From Deltaproteobacteria bacterium (GTDB lineage Bacteria; Desulfobacterota; Binatia; Binatales; Binataceae): a stretch of DNA of 63,917 bases. Positions 44,190-52,738 of this stretch are shown one piece after another (position 1 is the stretch's first letter; every line of letters starts with the position of its first letter). A model generated the notes under the pieces. The model was not told the origin of the DNA and made no database searches. It was given only the letters and a program-made list of their open reading frames with translations. Both the position numbers and the translations under genes were made by a program. The stretch lies in contig JAJXZF010000058.1 of the NCBI GenBank assembly GCA_021780225.1, positions 1-63,917 on the forward strand. Direction: 5' to 3'.

Positions 44190-44658
44190 GATTCGCGGGG
44201 CGGACGCGCCGGCGTTTCGCGAAATCGCGCTGCTCGACCAGTTCGGCCGCACCCGCCGGCTGGCCGACTACGCCGGCGAAATCGTAGCGCTCTATTTCTA
44301 TCCCAAGGACGATACGCCCGGATGCACCGTGGAGGGGCGCGAGTTCCGCAATCTGCACGAGCAGTTCCGCGCGCTCGGATGCGCGGTCGTGGGCGTGAGC
44401 GCCGACACCGTCGCGTCGCATCGCGCGTTCGCCGACAAACACGGCTTTCCGTTCACGCTGTTGGCCGACGAGCACGGCGAGCTGGCCGGGACTTTCGGCG
44501 TTCTGCGCGAGGGCCGGCCGCTGCGCGCGACCTTCGTGATCGGCCGCGACGGCCGGATCGCGCGCGCATTCCACGACGTCGCTCCCCGCGGCCACGCCCA
44601 GCGCGTGCTTAATTTCGTGCAGGCGCTGGTCGAATCGCATCGGATGATCGGCGGCTGA
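44170..44658 (+). CDS. bcp: Peroxiredoxin, PrxQ/Bcp type
   Basis: The 162-residue protein reduces hydroperoxides. The peroxidatic Cys lies in YFYPKDDTPGCTVEGREFRN. The resolving Cys that follows 5 residues later in E. coli Bcp is absent (Arg-Glu there), so it must use another Cys (ALGCAVVGV) or an external thiol. ATFVIGRDGRIARAFHDV is typical for the C-terminal half. The ATG overlaps the 3' end of thiC by 20 bp, indicating co-translation. Confidence 0.9.
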   Translation: MPPRVDEIRGADAPAFREIALLDQFGRTRRLADYAGEIVALYFYPKDDTPGCTVEGREFRNLHEQFRALGCAVVGVSADTVASHRAFADKHGFPFTLLADEHGELAGTFGVLREGRPLRATFVIGRDGRIARAFHDVAPRGHAQRVLNFVQALVESHRMIGG

Positions 44659-44688
44659 AGCCGGGATGCGCGGCGGCGCGGCCGTAAT

Positions 44689-44694
44689 TATAAT
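44689..44694 (+). promoter_or_regulatory. Candidate -10 box before the rhodanese-E1 gene
   Basis: A perfect TATAAT stands 77 bp before the ATG at 44771. The -35 region is GC-rich without a clear match. Confidence 0.35.
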
Positions 44695-44770
44695 GGTTGC
44701 ATCATAAGACCGATTTCAGGCGGCCGGAGTTCGCGGCGCCCGCGGAACGCGAACTCGAAGGAACAGGCGA

Positions 44771-45982
44771 ATGGCTAAAAGCTCGAAGAACATTATCGAC
44801 GAGGCGCGGGCCTCGATTAAGGCGATCGATAGCGATGAAGCGCGGCGGATGCTCGACAAGGCGGGTGTAGTGCTGATCGACGTCCGCGAAAGCGACGAAT
44901 GGCGCCAGGGCCATATTCCGCAGGCGGTCGGGATTCCGCGCGGTTTCCTGGAACTGCGAATCGAGGAAAAGGTCCCCGATCACAAGGCGCCGATCATTTT
45001 GCAGTGCGCGTCGGGCACGCGCTCGCTGCTGGCGGCGCGCGCGCTCAAGGAACTTGGTTACGAGAACCTTTACAATCTGACCGGCGGCTTCAACGCCTGG
45101 AAGGATCGCGGCCTGCCGTGGGTCGCCGATCGCGCCTTCACGCAGGACGAGATCACGCGCTACTCGCGCCATTTCGTGATTCCCGAAGTCGGTGAGAAGG
45201 GGCAGGCGAAGCTGCTCGATTCGAAGGTGCTGATTTTGGGCGCGGGCGCGCTCGGCTCGCCGACTTCGCTCTATCTCGCGGCGGCGGGCGTCGGCACGAT
45301 CGGCCTGGTCGATTTCGACGTGGTCGATCTCTCGAACCTGCAGCGTCAGATTATCCATACGACCGACCGGGTCGGGATTCCCAAGACCGAATCGGCGCAG
45401 AAGCAGATCAACGCGCTCAATCCCGGCATCAAGGTGAACCGGCACGACCTGCGCCTGAGCTCGGAAAACGTGATGGATATAATCGCGGGCTACGACGTGG
45501 TGGTGAATTGCGGCGATAATTTTCCGACCCGCTATTTGATCAACGACGCCTGCGTGATCGCGAAAAAGCCGCTGGTGGACGGCGCGATTTTCCGCTTCGA
45601 GGGCAACGCCACGGTCTTCCATCCCGCCGCCGGCGGACCCTGCTACCGATGCCTCTATCCGGAGCCGGCCCCGCCCGACATGGCGCCCTCGTGCGCGGAA
45701 GCGGGCGTGCTGGGCGCGCTGCCCGGACTGATCGGCTCGATCGAAGCGCTCGAGGCGATCAAGCTGATTTTGGGCGCGGGCAAGCCGCTGATGGGCAAGA
45801 TGGTCTATTTCGACACGCTTTCGTCGGACTATGTGCGGGTGCTCAAGATCCGGCGCAATCCGGATTGCCCGGTATGCAGCGACCATCCGACGCAGACCGG
45901 CCTTATCGATTACGAAGCGTTTTGCGGACTGGCGCCGGCCGCGAACGGCGCCGATCATGCGGCCGCGGCGGCGGGACGCTGA
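44771..45982 (+). CDS. moeB: Rhodanese-E1 fusion, sulfur-carrier adenylyltransferase/sulfurtransferase
   Basis: The 403-residue protein starts with a rhodanese domain (residues about 15-120; VVLIDVRESDEWRQGHIPQA, active Cys in LQCASGTRSLLAAR). A MoeB/ThiF domain follows (LILGAGALGSPTSLYLAAAG, VNCGDNFPTRYLIND), with zinc ligands CYRCLYP and CPVC and the E1 Cys in APSCAEAGVLGALPG. It adenylates and thiolates the C terminus of MoaD- or ThiS-like carriers. In most MoeBR proteins the rhodanese is C-terminal; here the order is reversed. A carrier candidate is at 11552-11815. Confidence 0.88.
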   Translation: MAKSSKNIIDEARASIKAIDSDEARRMLDKAGVVLIDVRESDEWRQGHIPQAVGIPRGFLELRIEEKVPDHKAPIILQCASGTRSLLAARALKELGYENLYNLTGGFNAWKDRGLPWVADRAFTQDEITRYSRHFVIPEVGEKGQAKLLDSKVLILGAGALGSPTSLYLAAAGVGTIGLVDFDVVDLSNLQRQIIHTTDRVGIPKTESAQKQINALNPGIKVNRHDLRLSSENVMDIIAGYDVVVNCGDNFPTRYLINDACVIAKKPLVDGAIFRFEGNATVFHPAAGGPCYRCLYPEPAPPDMAPSCAEAGVLGALPGLIGSIEALEAIKLILGAGKPLMGKMVYFDTLSSDYVRVLKIRRNPDCPVCSDHPTQTGLIDYEAFCGLAPAANGADHAAAAAGR

Positions 45983-46026
45983 GCGCCGGCGGCGCCGCGG
46001 AGAGATTGGAAGTCTGAATGATAACG

Positions 46027-46061
46027 GGCGGCGGACGCTTTCAAAGCGGCCGCCGCCTTTT
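46027..46061 (+). terminator. Intrinsic terminator
   Basis: A 15-bp stem with one mismatch (46027-46041 with 46043-46057) is followed by TTTT. It ends the rhodanese-E1 transcript and separates it from the phosphatase gene that starts 31 bp later. Confidence 0.75.
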
Positions 46062-46091
46062 CGTTGAAAATTCCGGCGGGCGAAGATCACA

Positions 46092-46793
46092 ATGGCGCTG
46101 GGGCCTTTTTACGTGGCGCAGAAACTGCTCGAAACCAACGGCGCGCGCGGCGTCGCCATCCTGATGCGGCATGGCGAGACGGGATGGAACCGCGAGGGGC
46201 GCGTGATGGGCCGCCATCCGGTGGAGCTCAATGAAAACGGCAGGGCGCAGGTCGTGGCCACGGCTCGCTTCGCCCATACGGTCGGTCCGGAGTTGATCGT
46301 CACCAGCCCGCTGGTGCGCGCACGCCAGTCGGCGGAAATCATGGCCGAAGGCTTGGGCGGCCTTGAAATTGTCGAGGAGCCGGATATCGCCGAGGTGCTT
46401 TACGGCCGCTGGGAGGGGATGAGCTATCACGAACTGATCGAAGACCCGCACTATAAGACGTACCGCAAATCGCCGACCGAAAATCCCACTCCGGGCGGCG
46501 AAACGATCCGGCAGGTGCAGGCGCGCGGAGTGGCCGCGGTGATGCGCGCGCTGACGGCTCATTCCGGCAAGCGCGTGCTCTTCGTCTCTCACGGCGACAT
46601 CGTGCGGACGGTGCTATGTCATTTCATGGGGCTCGATCTGACCTACTTCCATCGGATTCGCGTCGATAACGCGACGCTGTCGGCGATTCAGGTCGCGGGC
46701 GATTTCGCCGAAGTGAAATTTCTGAATCTGCTGCCCGATCCGGGCCGCGCCTTTGTCGCGCCGTTTCCGATCAAAAAACCGCCGCAGGCTTAA
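46092..46793 (+). CDS. Histidine phosphatase (phosphoglycerate mutase family)
   Basis: The 233-residue protein carries the catalytic His in VAILMRHGETGWNREGRVMG. It also has the conserved Arg in TSPLVRARQSAEIMAEGLGG, Glu in AEVLYGRWEGMSYHEL, and the second His in VLFVSHGDIVRTVLCHFMG. It removes or transfers phosphate on small molecules such as sugar phosphates. It is slightly longer than GpmB at both ends. The gene is preceded by a terminator, so it is transcribed alone. Confidence 0.92.
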   Translation: MALGPFYVAQKLLETNGARGVAILMRHGETGWNREGRVMGRHPVELNENGRAQVVATARFAHTVGPELIVTSPLVRARQSAEIMAEGLGGLEIVEEPDIAEVLYGRWEGMSYHELIEDPHYKTYRKSPTENPTPGGETIRQVQARGVAAVMRALTAHSGKRVLFVSHGDIVRTVLCHFMGLDLTYFHRIRVDNATLSAIQVAGDFAEVKFLNLLPDPGRAFVAPFPIKKPPQA

Positions 46794-46851
46794 AGCGCGT
46801 CCTGAGCGGCGCGCCGCCGGTCCGACGCTTCGATCGCGCGGCGCCGCGGAC

Positions 46852-48069
46852 TCACGGATAGGTCGACGAGGCTGATTCCGTTCCGGGTCCGACTTCGACG
46901 CCCTTGCGCACGCGGACGCGGTCGCCCGGGCGCGACGGCACGTCGATGTGGACGGTGCGATAGCCGGCGCGCGACGCGTCGGGCGCGACGAATCCGATCG
47001 TGTACTGCTCGCGCAACTCGCGGCTGATCGACGCGCACGCATTGCGCAGCGCCAGACCGTCGCCGACTTCGCGGATGACGTAAGTTTTGGCGCCGGTTTC
47101 GGTCGAAAGCAGGTCCAGCGTGCGCGTATCCACTTCGTCGATATCGCCCGCGCCGAACAATCCCGCGATGCCGCCCGAGGGAGCGCCCACGTTGGGATCG
47201 CCGATGCCGATCGAATAGATCAGCACGCCCATCCGGCGCGCCTGCGCGACCACTTGTCCGAGCGTCGCCTCGCTGGTGTTGTCCATGCCGTCGGTGATCA
47301 CCAGCAGCGCTTTTTTGTCGTAGCGCCCATGCTGAACCATCAGCAGGCCGTCCAGAATCGTGTCAAAGAGAGCGGTCTGTCCGTAGGCGTGGAGCAGTTC
47401 CAGCCGGCTGAGAATCAGGTAGTGATTGGTGGTGAACGGTTGCAGCAGGAACGGGCGGCTCGAAAATGCGAACAGAAAAACGTCGTCCTGCGCATTCAGA
47501 TTGCGCACGAATTCGGTGATCGCGGCGCGCGCCTGCGCCAGCTTCGGCTGCATGCTGCCGGAGGTATCGACCACGATTCCGACCGAGACGGGAGTATTCA
47601 TGTCCTGGCGGAAAAACGCGATCCGCCGCGGCTGGCCGTCCACCAGCAATTTGAAATCGTTTTCGCGCAGGTCGGTGATATAGCGGCCATTCTGATCCGT
47701 GACGGTGACCGTGACCTGCTTGTAGCCCTGCTGCGAGCGCAATTCGCGCGACGGCACGGTCAGGGATTGCGCGCCGGGCTGCGGCGCGAGGCGCGGCAGC
47801 GTCGCCGTGTCGGCCCCGGGTTGCGGCGCAAGCCGCGGCAAGGTCGCGGTCGCGCCGCCGCCGCCCTGTCCGCCCGGCATCGCAGGCAGCTCCAGCACCG
47901 AGGCCCCGCCCTGGTTCTGGCTTTGCGGAATCGTGGAGCTTGGCGGCGGAAAAACCTGTCCCTGCTGGGCGTTAGCCGATGCAGCCGCGCAGACGATAAG
48001 AAAAAATCCCGCGATCGCGTTCAGCAGCGGCCGCACGAACGAGTGCGAGCAATGTTGCGATAACGTCAT
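46852..48069 (-). CDS. Secreted VWFA-domain protein
   Basis: The 405-residue protein has a signal peptide (to about residue 35, CAAASANAQQG). A Pro/Gly-rich linker contains a tandem repeat (ATLPRLAPQPGA twice). A domain with VTVTDQNGRYITDLRENDFK follows, then a von Willebrand A domain with the MIDAS motif VDTSGSMQPKLAQAR and later ALLVITDGMDNTSEAT. This is the VWFA-related layout common in Acidobacteria and similar soil bacteria. It probably acts in the periplasm or outside the cell in protein binding. The ATG at 48069 is chosen because it begins the signal peptide. Confidence 0.9.
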   Translation of the reverse strand: MTLSQHCSHSFVRPLLNAIAGFFLIVCAAASANAQQGQVFPPPSSTIPQSQNQGGASVLELPAMPGGQGGGGATATLPRLAPQPGADTATLPRLAPQPGAQSLTVPSRELRSQQGYKQVTVTVTDQNGRYITDLRENDFKLLVDGQPRRIAFFRQDMNTPVSVGIVVDTSGSMQPKLAQARAAITEFVRNLNAQDDVFLFAFSSRPFLLQPFTTNHYLILSRLELLHAYGQTALFDTILDGLLMVQHGRYDKKALLVITDGMDNTSEATLGQVVAQARRMGVLIYSIGIGDPNVGAPSGGIAGLFGAGDIDEVDTRTLDLLSTETGAKTYVIREVGDGLALRNACASISRELREQYTIGFVAPDASRAGYRTVHIDVPSRPGDRVRVRKGVEVGPGTESASSTYP

Positions 48070-48287
48070 GGACTTGATGGCCTCGGCCGCGCGATGGCGG
48101 CCAACCTGATCGATCTTCCTATTTGAATGACGCGGCGGCAAGCGATCGTTGCTTGTGTGAAATCCGCACGCCGGATCGCGCGCCGCCGTCTCATCTATAG
48201 TTGTAAGACGTTAACGGGCGTCCGTTGTTTCAGTTAAGCCGCGCCGGCTTGGCGACGCAATCGCGGCGAGCCGGATGCGGCTCTGGG

Positions 48288-48725
48288 TCAGATTTGAAAG
48301 TGAAGCGCGGTGCGCCGGCGTTCCGTCAGCGCCTGCAGAGTGGTGCGTTGAAGAATCGCCGTGACGCTGTCGCGCACTTCGCACCAAACCCCGCGCATCG
48401 CGCAGGTTTCGCCGCGGCTGCAGGGCGAATTGCCGGCCTCCTCAAGGCATTCGACGGGAGCGTAGTCGCCTTCGATTATCTGCACCACGTCGAGCATCGT
48501 GATTTTCGCCGGATGACGCGCCAGCAGATAGCCGCCGCTCGGCCCCTTTTGGCTGGCGACCAAACCTCCGCGTTTCAGCTCAATCAATAGGCGGCGCAAA
48601 TAGTTCTCCGGTATCGCCTGCGCCGCGGCGATCTCTTCGACCCGCTGCGGCGGCGCGCCCGGATAGCGCTCGGCCAGCATGATCAGGGCTTTCAGGCAGT
48701 AATCGACACCCACGCCGAATTTCAT
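48288..48725 (-). CDS. Rrf2-family transcriptional regulator with cluster-type cysteines
   Basis: The 145-residue winged-helix protein (MKFGVGVDYCLKALIMLAER) has the Rrf2 core QAIPENYLRRLLIELKRGGL and SQKGPSGGYLLARHP. Three Cys in CSRGETCAMRGVWCEV plus one in PVECLEE could hold an Fe-S cluster as in IscR or NsrR. It is divergent from the siroheme reductase operon, which suggests it controls assimilatory sulfur or nitrogen reduction in response to iron, redox or NO. GGGGA precedes its ATG. Operator-like sequences lie in the shared intergenic region. Confidence 0.9.
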   Translation of the reverse strand: MKFGVGVDYCLKALIMLAERYPGAPPQRVEEIAAAQAIPENYLRRLLIELKRGGLVASQKGPSGGYLLARHPAKITMLDVVQIIEGDYAPVECLEEAGNSPCSRGETCAMRGVWCEVRDSVTAILQRTTLQALTERRRTALHFQI

Positions 48726-48770
48726 CGTTTTCCCCGCGTTAAAAATAGCAGGGTTTGGAACAAAAAAGAA

Positions 48771-48807
48771 TAGCTGACTAATTTACTCATATATTTAGTT
48801 GACTAAA
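48771..48807. promoter_or_regulatory. Operator-like repeats between Rrf2 regulator and reductase operon
   Basis: TTTAGTTGACTAAA (48794-48807) is a palindrome with 6-bp arms. A related AGCTGACTAA lies 25 bp to its left. The sequence, AT-rich in a GC-rich region, fits a dimeric Rrf2 operator covering the promoter of the sulfite/nitrite reductase operon, and perhaps autoregulation of the Rrf2 gene. Confidence 0.6.
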
Positions 48808-48853
48808 ATGGTCGTGTTAGTTATCTTTCTGCTCGCGACGTTGTTTAGGAGAT

Positions 48854-50485
48854 TTGCCAAAGCCTGTGCCGAAGCGTGAAGCGCCATCTTGGGAGACTGT
48901 TCTCAAGCGCAATTCGGTTGAGCGCCTCAAGCGCGAGCTGTTTCCGACCGAACTGGCCAACCAATGGTCGCGGCTCACCGATACGCCGTACGAAAAGCTG
49001 CCCGAAGAAGACATCGTGCGCTTGCAATGGTTCGGGATGTACCACGACAAGCCGAAAATCGGGACCTTCATGATGCGGGTGAAGATTCCGAGCGGGATTC
49101 TCACGCCGGCGGGGCTCGACGCGATCGGCCAGGTCTGCGAGCAATACGGACGCGGTCAGGGCGAACTCACGACGCGCCAGAACATCCAACTTCATTACAT
49201 CACGCTGGACAAAGCGCCGGAGATTTTCGACCGCTTCCGGGCGGTCGGGCTTTCGACGATGGGCGGATGCGGCGATTGCGTGCGCAATATCACCGGATGT
49301 CCGGTGGCGGGAATCGACCATGACGAGCTGTTCGACGCCACCGGCCTGATCGGCGAGGCGGCGGATTTTTTCTACGGCAATCGCGAATATTCCGATCTGC
49401 CGCGCAAGCACAAAATTTCGATCGCCGCGTGCCGCTTTCAATGCAACGCGCCCGAGATCAATTGCATCGCGATGGTCGGCGCGCTGCGCGAGGGCCGCGC
49501 CGGTTTCGCAGTGCGGGTCGGCGGCGGCCAATCCTCGACGCCGCGCCTCTCGCGCCATCTGGGCGTTTTCATACCGCGCGAACATACGCTCGCGACTCTG
49601 CGCGCGATTCTGGACGTGTGGCGCTCCACCACCGAATACCGCATCTCCCGCGTCAAGGCGCGGCTCAAGTTCATGATCGACGACTACGGCGTGGACGCCT
49701 TCCGCGAGCTCGTCGAAGCCCGCCTCGGCTATCCGCTGGAGCGCCTCGACGAACTGCCGCTGCCCGATGCGGAGAGCGATCACATGGGCGTGCACGAGCA
49801 GCAGCGCGCGGGTCTCTTTTACGTCGGCTTCCCGGTGCGGCTGGGGCTGATGACCGGCGCGGCGATGCGCGCGGTCGCGGCGCTTGCGGCGGAAATCGGC
49901 GGCGATATCCGGCTCACGCGCCGCCAGAATTTCATCCTGACCGGCATCCCGGAGGCGCGCGTTGACGAGATTGTCGCGCGGGTCGGCGAACTCGGCTTTC
50001 CGCTCGGCGTCAACGGGCTGTACGCGTCGTCGATCGGATGTATCGGCGATCCGCACTGCAACTACGCCGTCACGCCGACCAAGGAAAAATTATCGACCCT
50101 GATCGACCGGCTGGCCAGCCAATTCGGCGACGCGGTCGGCGATCTGAAAGTGAATCTCGACGGATGCCCGCACGCCTGCGCGCAGCATTGGACCGGCGAC
50201 GTCGGCTTGCAAGGCACCACCGGGCGCGGCCCCAACGGCGAGCCGCTTGAAGCCTTCGACGTGATTCTGCGCGGCGGTCTCGGCCGCGACGCGGCGATCG
50301 GCAAGCCGTTGTTGCGCCGCGTGCCGTCGGCGCGAATCGAAGATACGGTCGCGCGGCTGGTCGCGGCATGGCTCGAACGCCGCACGCCGGGCGAAACCTT
50401 CGCCAAATTTTGCATCCGCACTCCCGACGCGGAACTGATCGCGGCCGCCGCCGATTCTCCGGCCGCCGCGGCCGCGGGAGCCTGA
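48854..50485 (+). CDS. Ferredoxin-type sulfite/nitrite reductase (siroheme)
   Basis: The 543-residue hemoprotein reduces sulfite to sulfide (or nitrite to ammonia) with six electrons. The two-fold repeat is visible. LTTRQNIQLHYITLDKAPE lies in the first half and RLTRRQNFILTGIPEARVDE in the second. The cluster ligands are C-x5-C in GCIGDPHCNYAV and C-x3-C in LDGCPHACAQHW. The TTG at 48854 is only 2 bases from AGGAG, and GTG at 48866 is 14 bases away, so the exact start is uncertain. Followed by cysH, it is more likely a sulfite reductase. Confidence 0.92.
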   Translation: MPKPVPKREAPSWETVLKRNSVERLKRELFPTELANQWSRLTDTPYEKLPEEDIVRLQWFGMYHDKPKIGTFMMRVKIPSGILTPAGLDAIGQVCEQYGRGQGELTTRQNIQLHYITLDKAPEIFDRFRAVGLSTMGGCGDCVRNITGCPVAGIDHDELFDATGLIGEAADFFYGNREYSDLPRKHKISIAACRFQCNAPEINCIAMVGALREGRAGFAVRVGGGQSSTPRLSRHLGVFIPREHTLATLRAILDVWRSTTEYRISRVKARLKFMIDDYGVDAFRELVEARLGYPLERLDELPLPDAESDHMGVHEQQRAGLFYVGFPVRLGLMTGAAMRAVAALAAEIGGDIRLTRRQNFILTGIPEARVDEIVARVGELGFPLGVNGLYASSIGCIGDPHCNYAVTPTKEKLSTLIDRLASQFGDAVGDLKVNLDGCPHACAQHWTGDVGLQGTTGRGPNGEPLEAFDVILRGGLGRDAAIGKPLLRRVPSARIEDTVARLVAAWLERRTPGETFAKFCIRTPDAELIAAAADSPAAAAAGA

Positions 50486-50525
50486 CCACCCAGCCAACGC
50501 CAGCGCATCGAGAGGTAACCGAATC

Positions 50526-51335
50526 ATGGAAGCGCAAAGCGAACGCCTGCTGATGGATGAATTGGAGGCCGGCGAGGCCGCGGTCGAACTCGACGACAAG
50601 GAGCCGCAGGAAGTATTAGCCTGGGCGATCGAAAAATTCGGCCGCCGGCTGGGCATCTGCTCCAGCTTTCAGGCCGAGGGATGCGCGCTGATCGAGATGG
50701 CCTGGCGAATCGATCCGGGCGTGCGCGTCTTTACGATCGACACCGGCCGCCAGCCCGAGGAGACGCAGCGGCTGATCGAACGCTTCCGCGAAAAATACGG
50801 CATCCGCACCGAAGTCTTCATGCCCGAGACGCGGATGGTCGAGCAGATGGTGTCGAAGCACGGCGCGAACCTGTTTTATCGCGACCTCAACCTGCGCCTG
50901 CTCTGCTGCCAGGTGCGCAAGGTGCTGCCGCTGCGCCGCGCGCTGATGCATTTCGACGGATGGGTGACGGGGCTGCGGCGCGATCAGTGGGCGACCCGCT
51001 CCAATATCCGCAAAATCGAAATCGATCACGACCACGGCGGAATTGTGAAAATCGCTCCGCTGGCCGATTGGACCGAGGACGAGGTTTGGGATTACATCCG
51101 CGCCAACGACATTCCGTACAACGAGCTATACGACAAGGGCTTTCCGTCGATCGGATGCGCGCCATGCACGCGGCCGGTGGCGCCCGGAGCCGATCCGCGC
51201 TCGGGCCGATGGTGGTGGGAGACGGGCGCGCCCAAAGAGTGCGGGATGCACTGCTCGATCGAAACCGGCGGCTTCGAACACGAGCTTGCGGCGCTGCTGG
51301 GAAATCATCACAACGGCGTCCATCGGGCCGGCTGA
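50526..51335 (+). CDS. cysH: Adenylylsulfate (APS) reductase, assimilatory
   Basis: The 269-residue enzyme reduces APS (or PAPS) to sulfite. It contains GICSSFQAEGCALIEMAWRI, FTIDTGRQPEETQRLIERF, the cluster Cys pairs LRLLCCQVRKVLP and GCAPCTRPV, and the active-site Cys in PKECGMHCSIE. The extra Cys pairs mark the [4Fe-4S] APS-using type rather than the cluster-free PAPS type. It is 40 bp downstream of the reductase, so the two steps from activated sulfate to sulfide are encoded together. No sulfate-activation genes are in the window. Confidence 0.93.
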   Translation: MEAQSERLLMDELEAGEAAVELDDKEPQEVLAWAIEKFGRRLGICSSFQAEGCALIEMAWRIDPGVRVFTIDTGRQPEETQRLIERFREKYGIRTEVFMPETRMVEQMVSKHGANLFYRDLNLRLLCCQVRKVLPLRRALMHFDGWVTGLRRDQWATRSNIRKIEIDHDHGGIVKIAPLADWTEDEVWDYIRANDIPYNELYDKGFPSIGCAPCTRPVAPGADPRSGRWWWETGAPKECGMHCSIETGGFEHELAALLGNHHNGVHRAG

Positions 51336-51340
51336 CCGCG

Positions 51341-51826
51341 ATGTCCACCGGCGCGAATATCGCGGCTGAGCCGGCGCTTGCGCTGGACGCGACGCAGCGC
51401 GCCGCACTGCTGCCGCAGCTTGACGCCTTTCTGAGCGCGGTCGGCGATCCGACGGCGCGTGCGCCCTATGAAGCGTTGCGCGCGGCCGTGGCCGATCGGG
51501 AGGTTCCGGCGGAGCTTTCAGCGCGGCTCGGCGCGATCCTCGAGCTCGCGCTCACCAGCGGCCGCGCCCGCGCCGCGCACGGGCCGGGCGCGGAACTCGC
51601 GCTCTGGTCGCTCTTTCAGAAGACCCCGCGCGGCCGCGAAATTTCGGCGTCGATCGGCGCGCTCAACGCCGCGCTCGCGCCGCTGGCCGGCCGCACGCTC
51701 GAAGCGGTCGCCGCCATTGCGCGCGGTCCGGGCGCCTACGCGCTCACGATTAGCGCGGAGGGCGTACAGGCGACGATACGCTTCGATCCGTCGGGCGTGC
51801 GAATCGAAAATCTCGAAATCGGCTAG
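51341..51826 (+). CDS. Small Ala-rich protein of the sulfur operon, function unknown
   Basis: The 161-residue protein starts 5 bp after the cysH stop codon and is probably co-transcribed. It is Ala/Leu-rich and mostly helical in pattern (LLPQLDAFLSAVGDPTARAP), with a beta-strand-like tail (ALTISAEGVQATIRFDPSGV). No metal-binding or catalytic motif was recognised. It may help the reductase pair, for example as an assembly or binding factor, but this is only from position. Its TAG stop is part of the CTAG end of a repeat element. Confidence 0.75.
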   Translation: MSTGANIAAEPALALDATQRAALLPQLDAFLSAVGDPTARAPYEALRAAVADREVPAELSARLGAILELALTSGRARAAHGPGAELALWSLFQKTPRGREISASIGALNAALAPLAGRTLEAVAAIARGPGAYALTISAEGVQATIRFDPSGVRIENLEIG

Positions 51827-52104
51827 CGTGGCGTCCCGCAAATAACTTCCATCTGATGCCTTGTCAGCTCGGCGTGCGGGTCGCCCGCCGCGGGGCGACC
51901 CGGGATGGATTGCCGGGTCCGGGTCCGGCAATGACGAACAGAGTTCCTACTATTTCGGCGGTCGTGTCCAAGCGTTCTGGAAATTGTCGGGTCGGGGCCC
52001 GGCAATGACGAACCGAGCTGGTCATGCCCGGACTTGATCCGGGCATCCACGCCGAGCGCAAGATCGACGCGGAGCGCGAACTTATTCAGGGGACGCCATA
52101 CTAG
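51823..52104 (+). mobile_element. MITE-like element, copy 3 (with internal duplication)
   Basis: This 282-bp copy is longer than the others because an inner hairpin module (CCCGGCAATGACGAAC-like) occurs twice, about 75 bp apart. Both ends finish in CTAG. The left CTAG gives the stop codon of the gene at 51341 and the right CTAG gives the stop codon of the convergent gene at 52101, so both flanking genes end inside the element borders. Confidence 0.85.
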
Positions 52105-52457
52105 AAACCCATGCTGTCGGCCCAGTCGGCCAGCTCGGGGATGCGATACTTCTCGCCCTTGTAGGCTTGATACATCAAGTAAACCCACAAGATCGCGAAC
52201 CCCAGATTGATCAGGCTCTGGATGAACCGGATGATTCCGCCGAGCGGTCCGGGCAGCACCGCGACGAACACGCTGATGACGATATTCACCACGAAAATAA
52301 AGACGGAATAGACGATCGACTGGCGCGCATGGAAGCGCACGAAATCGTCTTTGTCATAGGGTTCGAGATACAGGAAGATCACTCCGGTAACGAAGCCCAG
52401 CAAATAAGTCAGAGCCGCGATTGGCCTGCTCTGCGGCTTGGGCGTTTCTCCGTCCAT
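52101..52457 (-). CDS. DUF4870-like small membrane protein
   Basis: The 118-residue protein has three predicted membrane helices: LTYLLGFVTGVIFLYLEPYD, SVFIFVVNIVISVFVAVLPG and INLGFAILWVYLMYQAYKGE. A FVRFHARQSIVY segment between the first two is typical of DUF4870/Tic20-like proteins. Function is unknown. AGGAGG precedes the ATG at a good distance. It ends within the CTAG of the repeat element and is convergent with the sulfur operon. Confidence 0.85.
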   Translation of the reverse strand: MDGETPKPQSRPIAALTYLLGFVTGVIFLYLEPYDKDDFVRFHARQSIVYSVFIFVVNIVISVFVAVLPGPLGGIIRFIQSLINLGFAILWVYLMYQAYKGEKYRIPELADWADSMGF

Positions 52458-52738
52458 GATTTAATCCTCCTTCAGGTTGCGGCGGCGCGGGCGCGCCGGG
52501 AGGTCCGGACGCCGGCGGCTTGCGGATAAAACGTAAGTCAACCAGACGCGCAGCGCCACGGCAATCGTTTGCGCGCGAGGGTTTGCGAGGCTTCAGCTCG
52601 CGCCGTCGAAACCACGACCCCGCCGGAGCGCGGCGGCGCAGGGTTGCGCCCCTGGCGGAAAAGTCGCAAGTTGGTCGCGCGTCGATTCCGCGCCGCATCG
52701 CCGGAGCGCGATCGACGCCAACTCGGAGGTCGCAAACG

